From positions 1 to 64,000 of the forward strand of contig NZ_LOHS01000075.1 of the NCBI RefSeq assembly GCF_001642995.1: a stretch of 64,000 nt of DNA. Reading direction: 5' to 3'. This document shows, piece by piece, positions 1 to 7,885 of the stretch (the first letter of the stretch is position 1; each line of letters starts with the position of its first letter). This DNA is from Streptomyces jeddahensis (GTDB lineage: Bacteria; Actinomycetota; Actinomycetes; Streptomycetales; Streptomycetaceae). The notes below the pieces were generated by a model. The model had not been told where the DNA came from. It did no database searches and was given only the letters and a program-made list of their open reading frames with translations. A program made the translations under genes and the position numbers.

Positions 1-4
1 TGGG

Positions 5-66
5 CTCGTCCTCAAACGCCGGACGGGCTGGGAAGGGGCCCTCGTCCTCAAGCGCCGGACGGGCTG
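5..66. repeat. Two copies of the Streptomyces intergenic CTCGTCCTCAA-CGCCGGACGGGCTG repeat
   Basis: Two 26-bp copies lie at 5-30 and 41-66 and differ at one base (CTCAAACGCC against CTCAAGCGCC). This element is common between and at the ends of Streptomyces genes. The second copy runs into the 3' end of the DUF2264 gene: its complement supplies the last six codons (S-P-S-G-A and the TGA stop). No function is proven; a role as a transcript 3' end or mobile palindromic unit is inference. Confidence 0.75.
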
Positions 67-1949
67 AACATGCCGACCTCCAGCGGTTCGAAGCCGATGC
101 ACGTGCGGGACCCGTCGTCCGCCCACAGCACCTCGATGCTGTCCGTCTCCACCGTCACCGCGGTCACGGCGGCGGACAGCGGGGCCGGATCGGGCTCCGC
201 TGAGAGCGTGGCCAGGGCGGCGTACAGCCCCGTACTCTCCGCACCGGCCGTCAGGCGTGGAACGCGCGCCCAGCGGCTGAAGGCCGTGCCCTGCGGTGCA
301 CGGACGTCGTCGACGTCCTGCCAGCCGTGCAGCGGGTGGAGGGCCGATGCGAGCGGCTCGTCGGGCCCGGTGGCCCAACCCGTCTGCGTGACGCGGGCCC
401 CCGCCGGGGCGCCGACCACGCGGTGCACCCGCAGTTCGTACCGTCCCCGCACCACCGTGACGCTCTCCACCCGCAGCCCCGGCACCATCGGCGGGCCCGA
501 GACGAACACGGGAAGGTGCCAGGAGGCCGCCCAGCCCCAGCCGTCACCGTCTCCGGCACCCAGCGGCCGGATGCGGCGGCGGACGCTGCGGACCCCGGCG
601 ATCTCCACGGAGAGGTGGTTGTCAGGGACGTTGGCCTTCGCCGTGGGCCCGGTCCGTGTCGAGTACGCCAGGCGGCCGTAGTGCGGGTCGTCCTCGGCGG
701 CCGACTCGCCCTCGTGCGGCCGGACATGGTCGCTGCCGTGGTTGTGCAGCCGGACGATGCCGTCCGCGCGGGTGCTCTGCAGCAGCAGACCGGGAGCGGG
801 CAGTGCCAGGACGCGGTCGGCGTCCTCGCTGGGAGCGCTCTCTTCGGTCGCCGTCCACAGCGGATGGTCCGCGGGAGCGAGCAGCGACACGAATGCTTTC
901 GACGCCCAGTACGGCGAGGACGGGCCCGAATAGGTCTGCAGTGTCGCCTCGTGGGGGCCGTGCCACCCGAGGCTGAGCAGGCCGTCGTCGCCGACCGCGC
1001 CACGGTCGAGGAAGTACCGCAGAGATCCGCTCAGCAGGCACCGCGACGTCCCCGGTGTGAGCGGGGTGTGGCCCGTGAGCGCTCCCAGGGCCACCGCCGC
1101 GCCGGCGGCGAAGCGGTACGACAAGGAGCGTCCGAAGTGGAGCGGGGCGCCGTCGCCGCCGAAGAACAGCCCGAAACCCTTCAGATGTTCACGCAGCCGG
1201 GCGCCGTAGAGCGCCGACATCTCCGTGTCCTGGGCGAGGTGCGCGTGGAGCACGGGGTAGAGGTGCAGCGCCCACCCGTTGTAGTGGTCGAAGGCGCGGC
1301 CGTCGCCGTCGGCGTACCAGCCCTGGCCGCGGTACCAGGTCTCCAGCAGCTCCAGGGCCCGCTCGTGTGCGCGGGCCGTCTCCGCGTCGCCGCGGCCGAC
1401 CGACTCCAGGAACCCTGCCACGGTGAAGGGGAACAGGTACCAGTTGTTCGGCGCGGGCACATGGCGGATCGCGCCGCGCAGCCACTCCTCGGCCCGGTCC
1501 TGCACGTCCGGCTCCAGCCGGTCCCACAGCCACGGCCGGGTCAGCCGCAGCCCGAGGGCCACGGACGCCGACTCGACCATCGGCTGGCCCTGCACGTCGT
1601 GGTCGAGGATCAGCGGCCAGGACTCGGCGTCGTCCCGGCCGGGGGTGCGCGTTCCGGCGGCGATTCCGTCCGCGTAGCGGTCGAGCCACCCGTGCGGGTC
1701 CTTGCCGTCCGCGCCCGCCACGCGGAACGCGGCCGCGAGGAAGGTGCGGGCGTATCCCTCCAGGCCGTCTGATCGGACACCCGACCGTGACGGCCGTCCC
1801 GGCAGGTCGAGCAGGGCGCCGCCGGGCGTGGCCCACCGCCAGGCGGCGCGCAGCAGCCCGTCGGCGGCGGCTTCCCAGTGGGCCCGGGTGTAGCCGGTGT
1901 ACGGGCTGAGGTCGCGGTCATCTTCAGGGAGTTGGAGCGGCGAGCTCAT
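48..1949 (-). CDS. DUF2264 domain protein
   Basis: This 633-aa protein matches the DUF2264 family by its overall pattern: an alpha/alpha-barrel-like N-terminal half (residues about 1-350, rich in W/Y/H, with NNWYLFPFTVAGFLESVGRG and FDHYNGWALHLYPV) and a beta-rich C-terminal half. No signal peptide is seen, so it should be cytoplasmic. The family's biochemical role is not settled; many members sit in polysaccharide-utilisation clusters. Here it is the last gene of a carbohydrate ABC operon and its ATG overlaps the stop of the upstream dehydrogenase (ATGA), which points to translational coupling. A role in processing an imported oligosaccharide or uronic acid derivative is inference. The C-terminus and stop codon come from the genus-typical intergenic repeat. 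Confidence 0.85.
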   Translation of the reverse strand: MSSPLQLPEDDRDLSPYTGYTRAHWEAAADGLLRAAWRWATPGGALLDLPGRPSRSGVRSDGLEGYARTFLAAAFRVAGADGKDPHGWLDRYADGIAAGTRTPGRDDAESWPLILDHDVQGQPMVESASVALGLRLTRPWLWDRLEPDVQDRAEEWLRGAIRHVPAPNNWYLFPFTVAGFLESVGRGDAETARAHERALELLETWYRGQGWYADGDGRAFDHYNGWALHLYPVLHAHLAQDTEMSALYGARLREHLKGFGLFFGGDGAPLHFGRSLSYRFAAGAAVALGALTGHTPLTPGTSRCLLSGSLRYFLDRGAVGDDGLLSLGWHGPHEATLQTYSGPSSPYWASKAFVSLLAPADHPLWTATEESAPSEDADRVLALPAPGLLLQSTRADGIVRLHNHGSDHVRPHEGESAAEDDPHYGRLAYSTRTGPTAKANVPDNHLSVEIAGVRSVRRRIRPLGAGDGDGWGWAASWHLPVFVSGPPMVPGLRVESVTVVRGRYELRVHRVVGAPAGARVTQTGWATGPDEPLASALHPLHGWQDVDDVRAPQGTAFSRWARVPRLTAGAESTGLYAALATLSAEPDPAPLSAAVTAVTVETDSIEVLWADDGSRTCIGFEPLEVGMFSPSGA

Positions 1950-2983
1950 GCGAGGAATGCCAGCCTTTCGCGTCGTACGGGATGGGCGAAGCCGTCGCCC
2001 GCGGCCCAGCGTCCGGCCTCGCTGACGGCCAGCTCTGCGAGCCGGCGCCATTCGTTGCCCTGGGAGCCGGCGAGGTGCGGGGTGATGAGGGCGTTCTCGC
2101 AGTCCCACAGCGGATGGTCCGGCGGCAGCACCTCGGGCTCGGTGACGTCCAGGACGGCACGGATCCTGCCTTCCAGCAGGACGTCGGTGAGCGCGTCCTG
2201 GTCGACGACGGCGCCGCGGGCCGTGTTGATCAGCACGCTGTCCGGGCGCATGGCGGCGAGCAGTTCGCGGCTGACGAGGCCTCGGGTGGTGGGCAGCAGC
2301 GGGGTGTGGACGCTCACGATGTCGCTCTGCGCGAAGAGTTCGTCCAGACGGGCCGGGCGGGCGCCCAGCGCGGTCACCTCGTCGTCGGGGACGTACGGAT
2401 CGTGCAGCAGGATCCGCAGATCGTACGGGCGCAGCAGGTCGATCACGCGGCGGCCGACGAGCGAGGCGGAGAGGATGCCGACGGTGCGCTGGTAGTTGCC
2501 CACGCTGGCGGGCGTGCGCAGCCAGTCGTCGCGCCGCCGGGCCGCGCGGTAGTCGCGCGCCCGTTCCAGAACACGCTTTCCGGCCAGCAGGATCATCGCG
2601 ACCGTGTACTCGGCAACCGGCAGGGCGTTGGCCGAGGCCGCCGACGACACCTCGATGCCGCGCTCCCAGCAGGCATCGGTGATGTGCGGCCGGACCGAGC
2701 CGGCGGTGTGCACGACGGCACGCAGCCGGGGCGCGGCATCGAGCACGGCCTGGTCGAGGCGTGGGCAGCCCCAGCCGGTGACGAGGAGCTCGACGTCCGC
2801 GAGGACGGTACGGGCCCGGTCGGTGGTGAAGTCGTCGAGTACGGGCAGCGGAGCGAGGTCGCACACCTCGCCGAGCGCGGCCAGGGACGCCGGATCGAGC
2901 ACGGCCGCCGCGGCGTCCTGCGACATGGCGAGGGCGGCACGCGGACGCGGCCGGGCACGTGTGCCTGGTGCTGAGCTGGCCAT
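1946..2983 (-). CDS. D-isomer specific 2-hydroxyacid dehydrogenase family protein
   Basis: 345 aa, NAD(P)-dependent 2-hydroxyacid dehydrogenase. The catalytic domain flanks a central Rossmann domain; visible are the glycine-loop region G-I-L-S-A-S-L-V-G-R-R, the signature NTARGAVVDQDAL, the ELF..DIVSVHTPLLPTTRGL region and the catalytic histidine in ITPHLAGSQGNEW. The dinucleotide loop is degenerate compared with GxGxxG, as in several actinobacterial members near sugar ABC genes. The ATG at 2983 is chosen because CAGGAG lies 6 nt upstream; the frame stays open far upstream but overlaps the permease. It probably reduces or oxidises a hydroxy or keto acid released from the sugar imported by the neighbouring ABC system; the exact substrate cannot be read. 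Confidence 0.88.
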   Translation of the reverse strand: MASSAPGTRARPRPRAALAMSQDAAAAVLDPASLAALGEVCDLAPLPVLDDFTTDRARTVLADVELLVTGWGCPRLDQAVLDAAPRLRAVVHTAGSVRPHITDACWERGIEVSSAASANALPVAEYTVAMILLAGKRVLERARDYRAARRRDDWLRTPASVGNYQRTVGILSASLVGRRVIDLLRPYDLRILLHDPYVPDDEVTALGARPARLDELFAQSDIVSVHTPLLPTTRGLVSRELLAAMRPDSVLINTARGAVVDQDALTDVLLEGRIRAVLDVTEPEVLPPDHPLWDCENALITPHLAGSQGNEWRRLAELAVSEAGRWAAGDGFAHPVRRERLAFLA

Positions 2984-3042
2984 CTGACTCCTGGAACTCC
3001 CATCTCCTGGAACTGCCGTACGGAACTCGCCGCGGCCTGCGG

Positions 3043-3906
3043 TCATTTGACGGCCCCCGCCGTGAGCCCCGACCGCCAGAACCGCTGCAGCAGGACGAAG
3101 GCGAGGATCAGCGGCACGATCGCGAGCAGCGAACCCATGATGACGACCGGGTAGTACTCGGGCGATACGGTGGCGGAGCTGTTCCACTGGTAGAGGCCGA
3201 GGCTCACCGGGTACAGGTCCTGGTCGGACAGCATCACCATCGGCAGGAAGAAGTTGTTCCAGATGGCGGTGAGCTGGAACAGGAAGACGGTGACGAGTCC
3301 GGGCCCCAGCATCCGCAGCGAGACCCGCAGGTAGGTCGTCAGCTCGCCCGCGCCGTCGACGCGCGCGGCCTCCAGCACCTCGTCCGGTACGTAGCCGTGG
3401 CTGAAGATCCGCCCGAGGTAGACGCCGAAGGGATTGAACAGGACCGGGATGAAGACCGCCCAGAAGGTGTTCACCAGCCCGGCGCCCGAGGCCATCAGAT
3501 AGAGCGGAAGCGCCAGCACGGTCTGCGGCACCATCACCGCGGCGAGGACCAGACCGAACAGCTTCTCCTTGTGCCGGAAGCGGTACTTGTCGAAGGCGTA
3601 GCCGCAGGCCACGCTCACCAGCGCGCCGACCGCGGCCCCGACGACGGCGTACAGCAGGCTGTTGACGTACCAGCGTCCGTACAGCCCGCCGTCCATCGTG
3701 AACAGGTCGCGCAGATTCTGTACGAAGGAGAAGTCGCCGAGCGACAGCAGGTCGCTGCCGAAGAGCGCGTCCCGGTTCTTGGTGGCGGCCAGCACCAGCC
3801 ACAGCACCGGCAGAAGCGTGTAGAGGACGGAGAGGGCGACCACGGTATTGACGGAGGCGCGGCCCAGCAGGCGGGGACGCAGCGCGGTGGTGTGGGATGC
3901 GCTCAT
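3043..3906 (-). CDS. Carbohydrate ABC transporter permease (MalG/LacG type)
   Basis: 287 aa, integral membrane permease of the CUT1 carbohydrate family. About six transmembrane segments are visible, and the EAA cytoplasmic loop that docks the ATPase reads LEAARVDGAGELTTYLRVSLRMLGPG. Its ATG overlaps the stop codon of the partner permease (ATGA, 3903-3906). No ATPase gene is in the operon; streptomycetes commonly use a shared MsiK-type ATPase encoded elsewhere (known for the family, not seen here). Confidence 0.92.
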   Translation of the reverse strand: MSASHTTALRPRLLGRASVNTVVALSVLYTLLPVLWLVLAATKNRDALFGSDLLSLGDFSFVQNLRDLFTMDGGLYGRWYVNSLLYAVVGAAVGALVSVACGYAFDKYRFRHKEKLFGLVLAAVMVPQTVLALPLYLMASGAGLVNTFWAVFIPVLFNPFGVYLGRIFSHGYVPDEVLEAARVDGAGELTTYLRVSLRMLGPGLVTVFLFQLTAIWNNFFLPMVMLSDQDLYPVSLGLYQWNSSATVSPEYYPVVIMGSLLAIVPLILAFVLLQRFWRSGLTAGAVK

Positions 3907-4892
3907 CGGGCGGCCTCCTCGGCGGAGCCTGCGCGGCTGGTCCAGCGGGTGATCCCGTAGGAGAGGGCGATCGTGCACATCAGCAGCACGACGGAGGCGG
4001 CCGCGGCCAGGCTGTAGTTGTTGCGGGTGAACGCGGCGTCGTAGATGTACATGCTCGGCGAGAAACGCGAGTTGATCATCGGTGAGGACTGGCTGAGCAG
4101 CATCGGCTCGGTGAACAGCTGCAGCGCCCAGATGAGGGTGAACATCCCGACCACCACGATCGACGAGCGCACCAGCGGCGTCTTGACCAGCAGCGCCGTA
4201 CGGACCGGGCCGGCGCCGTCGACCACCGAGGCCTCGATGACCTCGCGGGGCACGGCCTGCAACGCGGCGTAGAAGACCACCATGTTGTAGCCCAGGTTGC
4301 TCCACAGCGCGATGTTCACGATCGACGGGAGCACGGTGTGCACGCCGAGGAAGTCGACCGTGATGTCGGCCTTGCCGAGCAGCTCGATCACCGGGCTGAT
4401 GCCGGGCGTGTACAGATACAGCCAGATCAGTGCGGCGATGATCCCCGGCACGGCGTGCGGCAGGAACAGCCCGAGCTGCGCCCACGACCGCAGCCGGACC
4501 ACACCGGAGTCGAGCAGCAGAGCGAGTGCGAGGGCGCCGATCACCATCAGCGGGATGTAGATCAGGCAGTACAGGGCGACCGTGCCGAGCCCCGACAGGA
4601 ACGTCGGGTCGGTCAGCACGGCCGCGTAGCTGCGGAGCCCGACGAAGACGGTGCGCTCCGGGCCGAAGCCGAGCCCCGGCTGGTCGTCGCTGAAGAAGCT
4701 CAAGCTCACGGCGGTCCCGACGGGGATCAGGAAGACCGTCAGCAGAAGCAGGAAGAACGGCGTCATCAAAACGGCGCACGCGGCGAGTTGACGGCGGCGG
4801 GCCGCCTTGCGGGAGCCGTGCGCGGCCGTGCCGGAGGCGCGGGCGTCGCCGCGGGCGGCGGCCGTGGCGCGGGACGTGGCTGTCGTGGTCAT
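3903..4892 (-). CDS. Carbohydrate ABC transporter permease (MalF/LacF type)
   Basis: 329 aa, partner permease of the CUT1 system. A positively charged N-terminal tail rich in A/R/T (residues 1-35) precedes the first transmembrane helix at about 38-60; the EAA motif is in the loop VIEASVVDGAGPVRTALLVKTPL. It starts 104 nt after the substrate-binding gene ends and overlaps the next permease by 4 nt. It forms the channel with the downstream MalG-type protein. Confidence 0.92.
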   Translation of the reverse strand: MTTTATSRATAAARGDARASGTAAHGSRKAARRRQLAACAVLMTPFFLLLLTVFLIPVGTAVSLSFFSDDQPGLGFGPERTVFVGLRSYAAVLTDPTFLSGLGTVALYCLIYIPLMVIGALALALLLDSGVVRLRSWAQLGLFLPHAVPGIIAALIWLYLYTPGISPVIELLGKADITVDFLGVHTVLPSIVNIALWSNLGYNMVVFYAALQAVPREVIEASVVDGAGPVRTALLVKTPLVRSSIVVVGMFTLIWALQLFTEPMLLSQSSPMINSRFSPSMYIYDAAFTRNNYSLAAAASVVLLMCTIALSYGITRWTSRAGSAEEAAR

Positions 4893-4936
4893 GGGGTGTC
4901 ACCTGCCTTTCGAGCGGGCGCAGGGAGGGGGCGAGG

Positions 4937-4954
4937 CTTCGCTGCTCAGCGAAG
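4937..4954. promoter_or_regulatory. Hairpin between lipoprotein and permease genes
   Basis: Perfect 7-bp inverted repeat CTTCGCT-GCTC-AGCGAAG in the 104-nt gap between the substrate-binding gene and the first permease. Such hairpins often protect the upstream segment or partly terminate, giving more binding protein than permease; this role is inferred. A near-perfect 16-bp direct repeat (GCGCTCACGTGCTGTG at 4960 and GCGCTCATGTGCTGTG at 4993) lies beside it and overlaps the end of the binding-protein gene. Confidence 0.45.
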
Positions 4955-4996
4955 TCACGGCGCTCACGTGCTGTGTCCGGCCGGGAGCCACAGCGC

Positions 4997-6331
4997 TCAT
5001 GTGCTGTGCTCGGTGGTGGACAGCCCCAGCGCCTTCAGGTCGGGCATGGTGCCGTCCTGCGCCGCGCGCACGGAGCCGATGAGCGAACCCTGACCGCCGC
5101 TGGCTCTCGCGAAGCCGTCCTGCATGACCCGCTGGGTCGCCGTCATACGCGGTCCCCAGACCCAGCCGTCGCGGATCCTGCCCGCCTGCTCCTCGAAGAG
5201 CGTGTAGATGTCCTGGCCGTCGTAGTACGAGCGGTCGAAGGCATCGCGGCCGACGGCGACGAGGTCCGGGGCGGCCGGGTACTGGCTGCTGGTGCCGCTG
5301 GACAGCCGGGCACGCAACGCGTCGGGGTGGGAGACCTGCCACTCGATGAACTCCATCGCGGCTTCCGGGTGCCGGCTGTCCTTGGTGACCGCGAACGTGG
5401 AGCCGCCGTGGGTGCCGACCACCGGCCGGTCCGGGTCCCACTGGGGGAGCGGTGCGATCTTCCACTGGCCCTTCTGCGCCGGCCGCGCGTTCATCTGCGC
5501 ACCCGCCTCCCAGGCGCCGCTGAGCCGGGTCAGCACCAGGCCCTCCCCGATCTGGGCGTCGCTCTGACGGCTCTCCACCGCGTTCATGAAGACCACGTCG
5601 TCGTCGACCAGCCGCTGCCAGTACGCCGCGACGCGCCGGGTCGGCTCGTCGGCGAGCGAGACGTTCCACGCACCGTCGCGGGTGTCGAACCACTGGGCGC
5701 CCGCCTGCCAGGAGTAGGCGGCGAACTGCATCGCCCCGTCCGTGGGGAAGAGCACGAGCCGCTGGTCGCGCGCCTTGCGCCCTACCGCCCGCGCGGTCTC
5801 CGCGAACTCGTCCCAGGTACGGGGAACCCGGAGGCCGTAGTGGTGGAAGAGGTCGGTGCGGTAGTGCATGACCATCGGCTCGACGTCCAGCGGGACGCTG
5901 TACTGCCGCCCCTGAAACGTCGTCAGGCCGAGTGCCTGCGGCAGCAGCTTCGCGCGGAGCCGGTCGCTGACGAGCGAGGTGATGTCCCGGGCGACGCCGT
6001 CGATGGCGAAGCCGGGCACCTGCGGGTACTCGATGGTGGCGACGTCCGGGGCGTTGCCCGCGCGGGCGGCGTTGCTGAGCTTGGCGTAGCCGCCCTGGCC
6101 GCCCGAGGGGATCTGCTGGAAGTCGACCTGGATGCGGTCGTGCGTACGGTTGAACGCGTCCACCACCTCCTGACTGCCGCGCAGTGCCGACCAGAAGGTG
6201 ATGCGTGTGGTGGTGCTGGTGCTGCGCGATCGCCGGTTCTCGCTGCCTCCGCTGCAGGCGCCGACGGCACCGGTCAGCGGCAGCGCGGTGATCGCGGCGA
6301 GCACGGATCGACGGCTCTGTCGACCGGGCAT
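4997..6331 (-). CDS. Extracellular solute-binding lipoprotein, carbohydrate ABC family
   Basis: 444 aa, family 1 solute-binding protein. The N-terminus has a twin-arginine start (QSRRSVLAAI), a short hydrophobic core and a lipobox ending at Cys26 (LTGAVGAC), so it should be Tat-exported and lipid-anchored. The mature part shows the usual family blocks (RITFWSALRGSQEVVDAFN, EYPQVPGFAIDG, WEAGAQM, HPEAAMEFIEWQV). GGGAGG lies about 7 nt before the ATG. First gene of the operon; it binds the sugar for the two permeases. The ligand is not predictable, but a uronic acid or plant oligosaccharide would suit the DUF2264 and dehydrogenase partners (inference). Confidence 0.92.
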   Translation of the reverse strand: MPGRQSRRSVLAAITALPLTGAVGACSGGSENRRSRSTSTTTRITFWSALRGSQEVVDAFNRTHDRIQVDFQQIPSGGQGGYAKLSNAARAGNAPDVATIEYPQVPGFAIDGVARDITSLVSDRLRAKLLPQALGLTTFQGRQYSVPLDVEPMVMHYRTDLFHHYGLRVPRTWDEFAETARAVGRKARDQRLVLFPTDGAMQFAAYSWQAGAQWFDTRDGAWNVSLADEPTRRVAAYWQRLVDDDVVFMNAVESRQSDAQIGEGLVLTRLSGAWEAGAQMNARPAQKGQWKIAPLPQWDPDRPVVGTHGGSTFAVTKDSRHPEAAMEFIEWQVSHPDALRARLSSGTSSQYPAAPDLVAVGRDAFDRSYYDGQDIYTLFEEQAGRIRDGWVWGPRMTATQRVMQDGFARASGGQGSLIGSVRAAQDGTMPDLKALGLSTTEHST

Positions 6332-6366
6332 GGATGCCTCCCGCGGCTCCTTTTCGGGACACGGGA

Positions 6367-6415
6367 ATACTGATCGCCTGACCGGTCCGGGTCAATAGAC
6401 CGATCAGAAGATCGG
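6367..6415 (-). promoter_or_regulatory. Probable promoter and operator of the carbohydrate ABC operon
   Basis: On the minus strand TTGACC (6395-6390) is followed after 17 nt by CAGTAT (6372-6367), giving a leader of about 30 nt before the lipoprotein ATG. Just upstream of the -35 box is a perfect inverted repeat CCGATC-AGAA-GATCGG (6400-6415). A half-site GATCGG recurs ahead of the regulator gene at about 7810. I infer it is the binding site of the adjacent DeoR/LacI hybrid regulator. Confidence 0.4.
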
Positions 6416-6431
6416 GAAAGCGGTCAAACGC

Positions 6432-7751
6432 TCACTCCAGGACGGGAATGGGCAGCGCCGAGCCGCGCACCTTGAGCTCGGGCAGCAGCTCGATCCTGCG
6501 CACCGGCTCGGACCCCGCCCCGTGCGGACCCGCCAGCCGGTACAGCAGCAACTCGGCGGCCGCGCGCCCGATCGCCGCCTTCGGCGGGGCCACGGCCGTC
6601 AACGGCGTACTGCCGAAGGCGGCCACCACGTCGTCGTACGCCACGACGGAGCAGTCCTGCGGCACCTTCACGCCGCTGTCCGTGAGGTGTTGAACGAGCA
6701 TCAGAGCGTCCACGTCTCCGTGCAGCACGGCGGCCGTTGCGCGGCGTTCGCGCAGCAAGGCGGCGAGATCGACGTGGATGTCGCCGGCTGCCGAAGCGGT
6801 GGCCTCGCCGGGCGGTGTGCCGGAGTCGCGGGACGGGCCCGTGCCGCCGCCGCCCGGCGCGTGGGCGCCCTCGCCCCACGCAGGTGCGCCGTCGGCCGGT
6901 GCGCCGCCGCTAGGACCGCTCGACGGAGCGGTGCCCCCGTCGGCCGACGTCGCACCGCGGCTGGAGGAGGCCGGTGCCCCGGCGGCCGCCGAACGGCCCC
7001 GGCCACCCGGCCTTGGCACGGCGTCCGGGGAGCTCAGCGTGATCGCCCAGTCCTCGATCTCCGGGCGCCCGGCGGCGATGTCGGCGAAGGCCGCCCGGAC
7101 GGCGCGTGCCGTCGGGCTGTCGTTCCGCGCGGCGAGCATGATCCGCCGGTGACCGAGCGAGACGAGATGGTCCACGGCGAGATGGACCCCGTACCAGTGG
7201 TCGGAGCACACCGAGTCCAGCGCGTGCAGCGCACTGCCGGGCCGCGGCCGACGCTCCATCAGCACCGTCGGCACGCCCACCTCCGACAGCCAGCCGTGGT
7301 CCGCCTCCTCGGCGGCGGCGCTGCGCCACCGGGGAGCGATCAGCAGCCCGCGTGCGCCGCCTGCCAGCGCGCGTTCCACCAGCGGGCGTTCCGCCCCGGG
7401 CACCTGCGGGGCGATGTGCAGGGCGATACGCAGCCCGGCCTTCTCGAGGACCGGCCGCGCGCCGTGCAGGGTCTCGAAGAGATACGAATGGCGCTCCGGT
7501 ACGACCAGCGCGACCGTGTCGCCGTCCGCGGGGGGCTCGTCGGGTGCCGGGCTCTCCTCGACGGGAGCGACCGACCGCGCCACGCCGTGACCGCGGCGCA
7601 GTTTGCCGGCCCGCGCCAGCTCCTCGACGTCCCGGCGGATCGTGATCACCGAGACGTCCAGCTCGGCGGCGAGATCGGTGACGCGGGCCGCGCCGCGCGA
7701 CTGGACGACCGCCAGGATCCGCTGACGCCTGAGTTCGACCGGCTCCCGCAT
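6432..7751 (-). CDS. Sugar-responsive repressor: DeoR-type HTH with LacI-type sensor domain
   Basis: 439 aa. Residues 5-55 form a DeoR-type winged helix (RRQRILAVVQSRG..VTDLAAELDVSVITIRRDVEELARAGKLRRGHG). From about residue 77 the protein is a periplasmic-binding-protein-like LacI/GalR sensor (ALVVPERHSYLFETL, RGLLIAP, SLGHRRIMLAARNDSPTARAVRAAF, VPQDCSVVAYDD, PLTAVAPPKAAIGRAAAELLLYRL). Residues about 243-323 are an insertion of low complexity made of G, A, S and P, probably a disordered loop. ATG at 7751; further upstream codons are unlikely. It lies immediately upstream of and on the same strand as the ABC operon and should repress it until the imported sugar binds (inference from family and context). 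Confidence 0.85.
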   Translation of the reverse strand: MREPVELRRQRILAVVQSRGAARVTDLAAELDVSVITIRRDVEELARAGKLRRGHGVARSVAPVEESPAPDEPPADGDTVALVVPERHSYLFETLHGARPVLEKAGLRIALHIAPQVPGAERPLVERALAGGARGLLIAPRWRSAAAEEADHGWLSEVGVPTVLMERRPRPGSALHALDSVCSDHWYGVHLAVDHLVSLGHRRIMLAARNDSPTARAVRAAFADIAAGRPEIEDWAITLSSPDAVPRPGGRGRSAAAGAPASSSRGATSADGGTAPSSGPSGGAPADGAPAWGEGAHAPGGGGTGPSRDSGTPPGEATASAAGDIHVDLAALLRERRATAAVLHGDVDALMLVQHLTDSGVKVPQDCSVVAYDDVVAAFGSTPLTAVAPPKAAIGRAAAELLLYRLAGPHGAGSEPVRRIELLPELKVRGSALPIPVLE

Positions 7752-7885
7752 GACGGCCCCCTCGCCGTGTCCGTGCGCATGTGCGTTTGAACGGTTCGGG
7801 GCGCAGCATAACGATCGGTTGCCCCTGGTTGTCCACACACCGGCGCTGCGAGGCCGTGCCTGCCCGGCCGTGGCGGCCTCGCCGG

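Noticed and set aside
1950..2864. N-terminal extension of the DUF2264 frame to a 938-residue protein
   Set aside because: The extension is antisense-like Arg/Pro/His-rich text on the same strand as the well-conserved dehydrogenase gene in another frame; the ATG at 1949 overlaps the dehydrogenase stop and fits the family.
7784..7799. Another copy of the GTTTG-N4-CAAAC operator (GCGTTTGAACGG)
   Set aside because: Only one half-site is present; the second arm reads GTTCG. It is far from the regulon.
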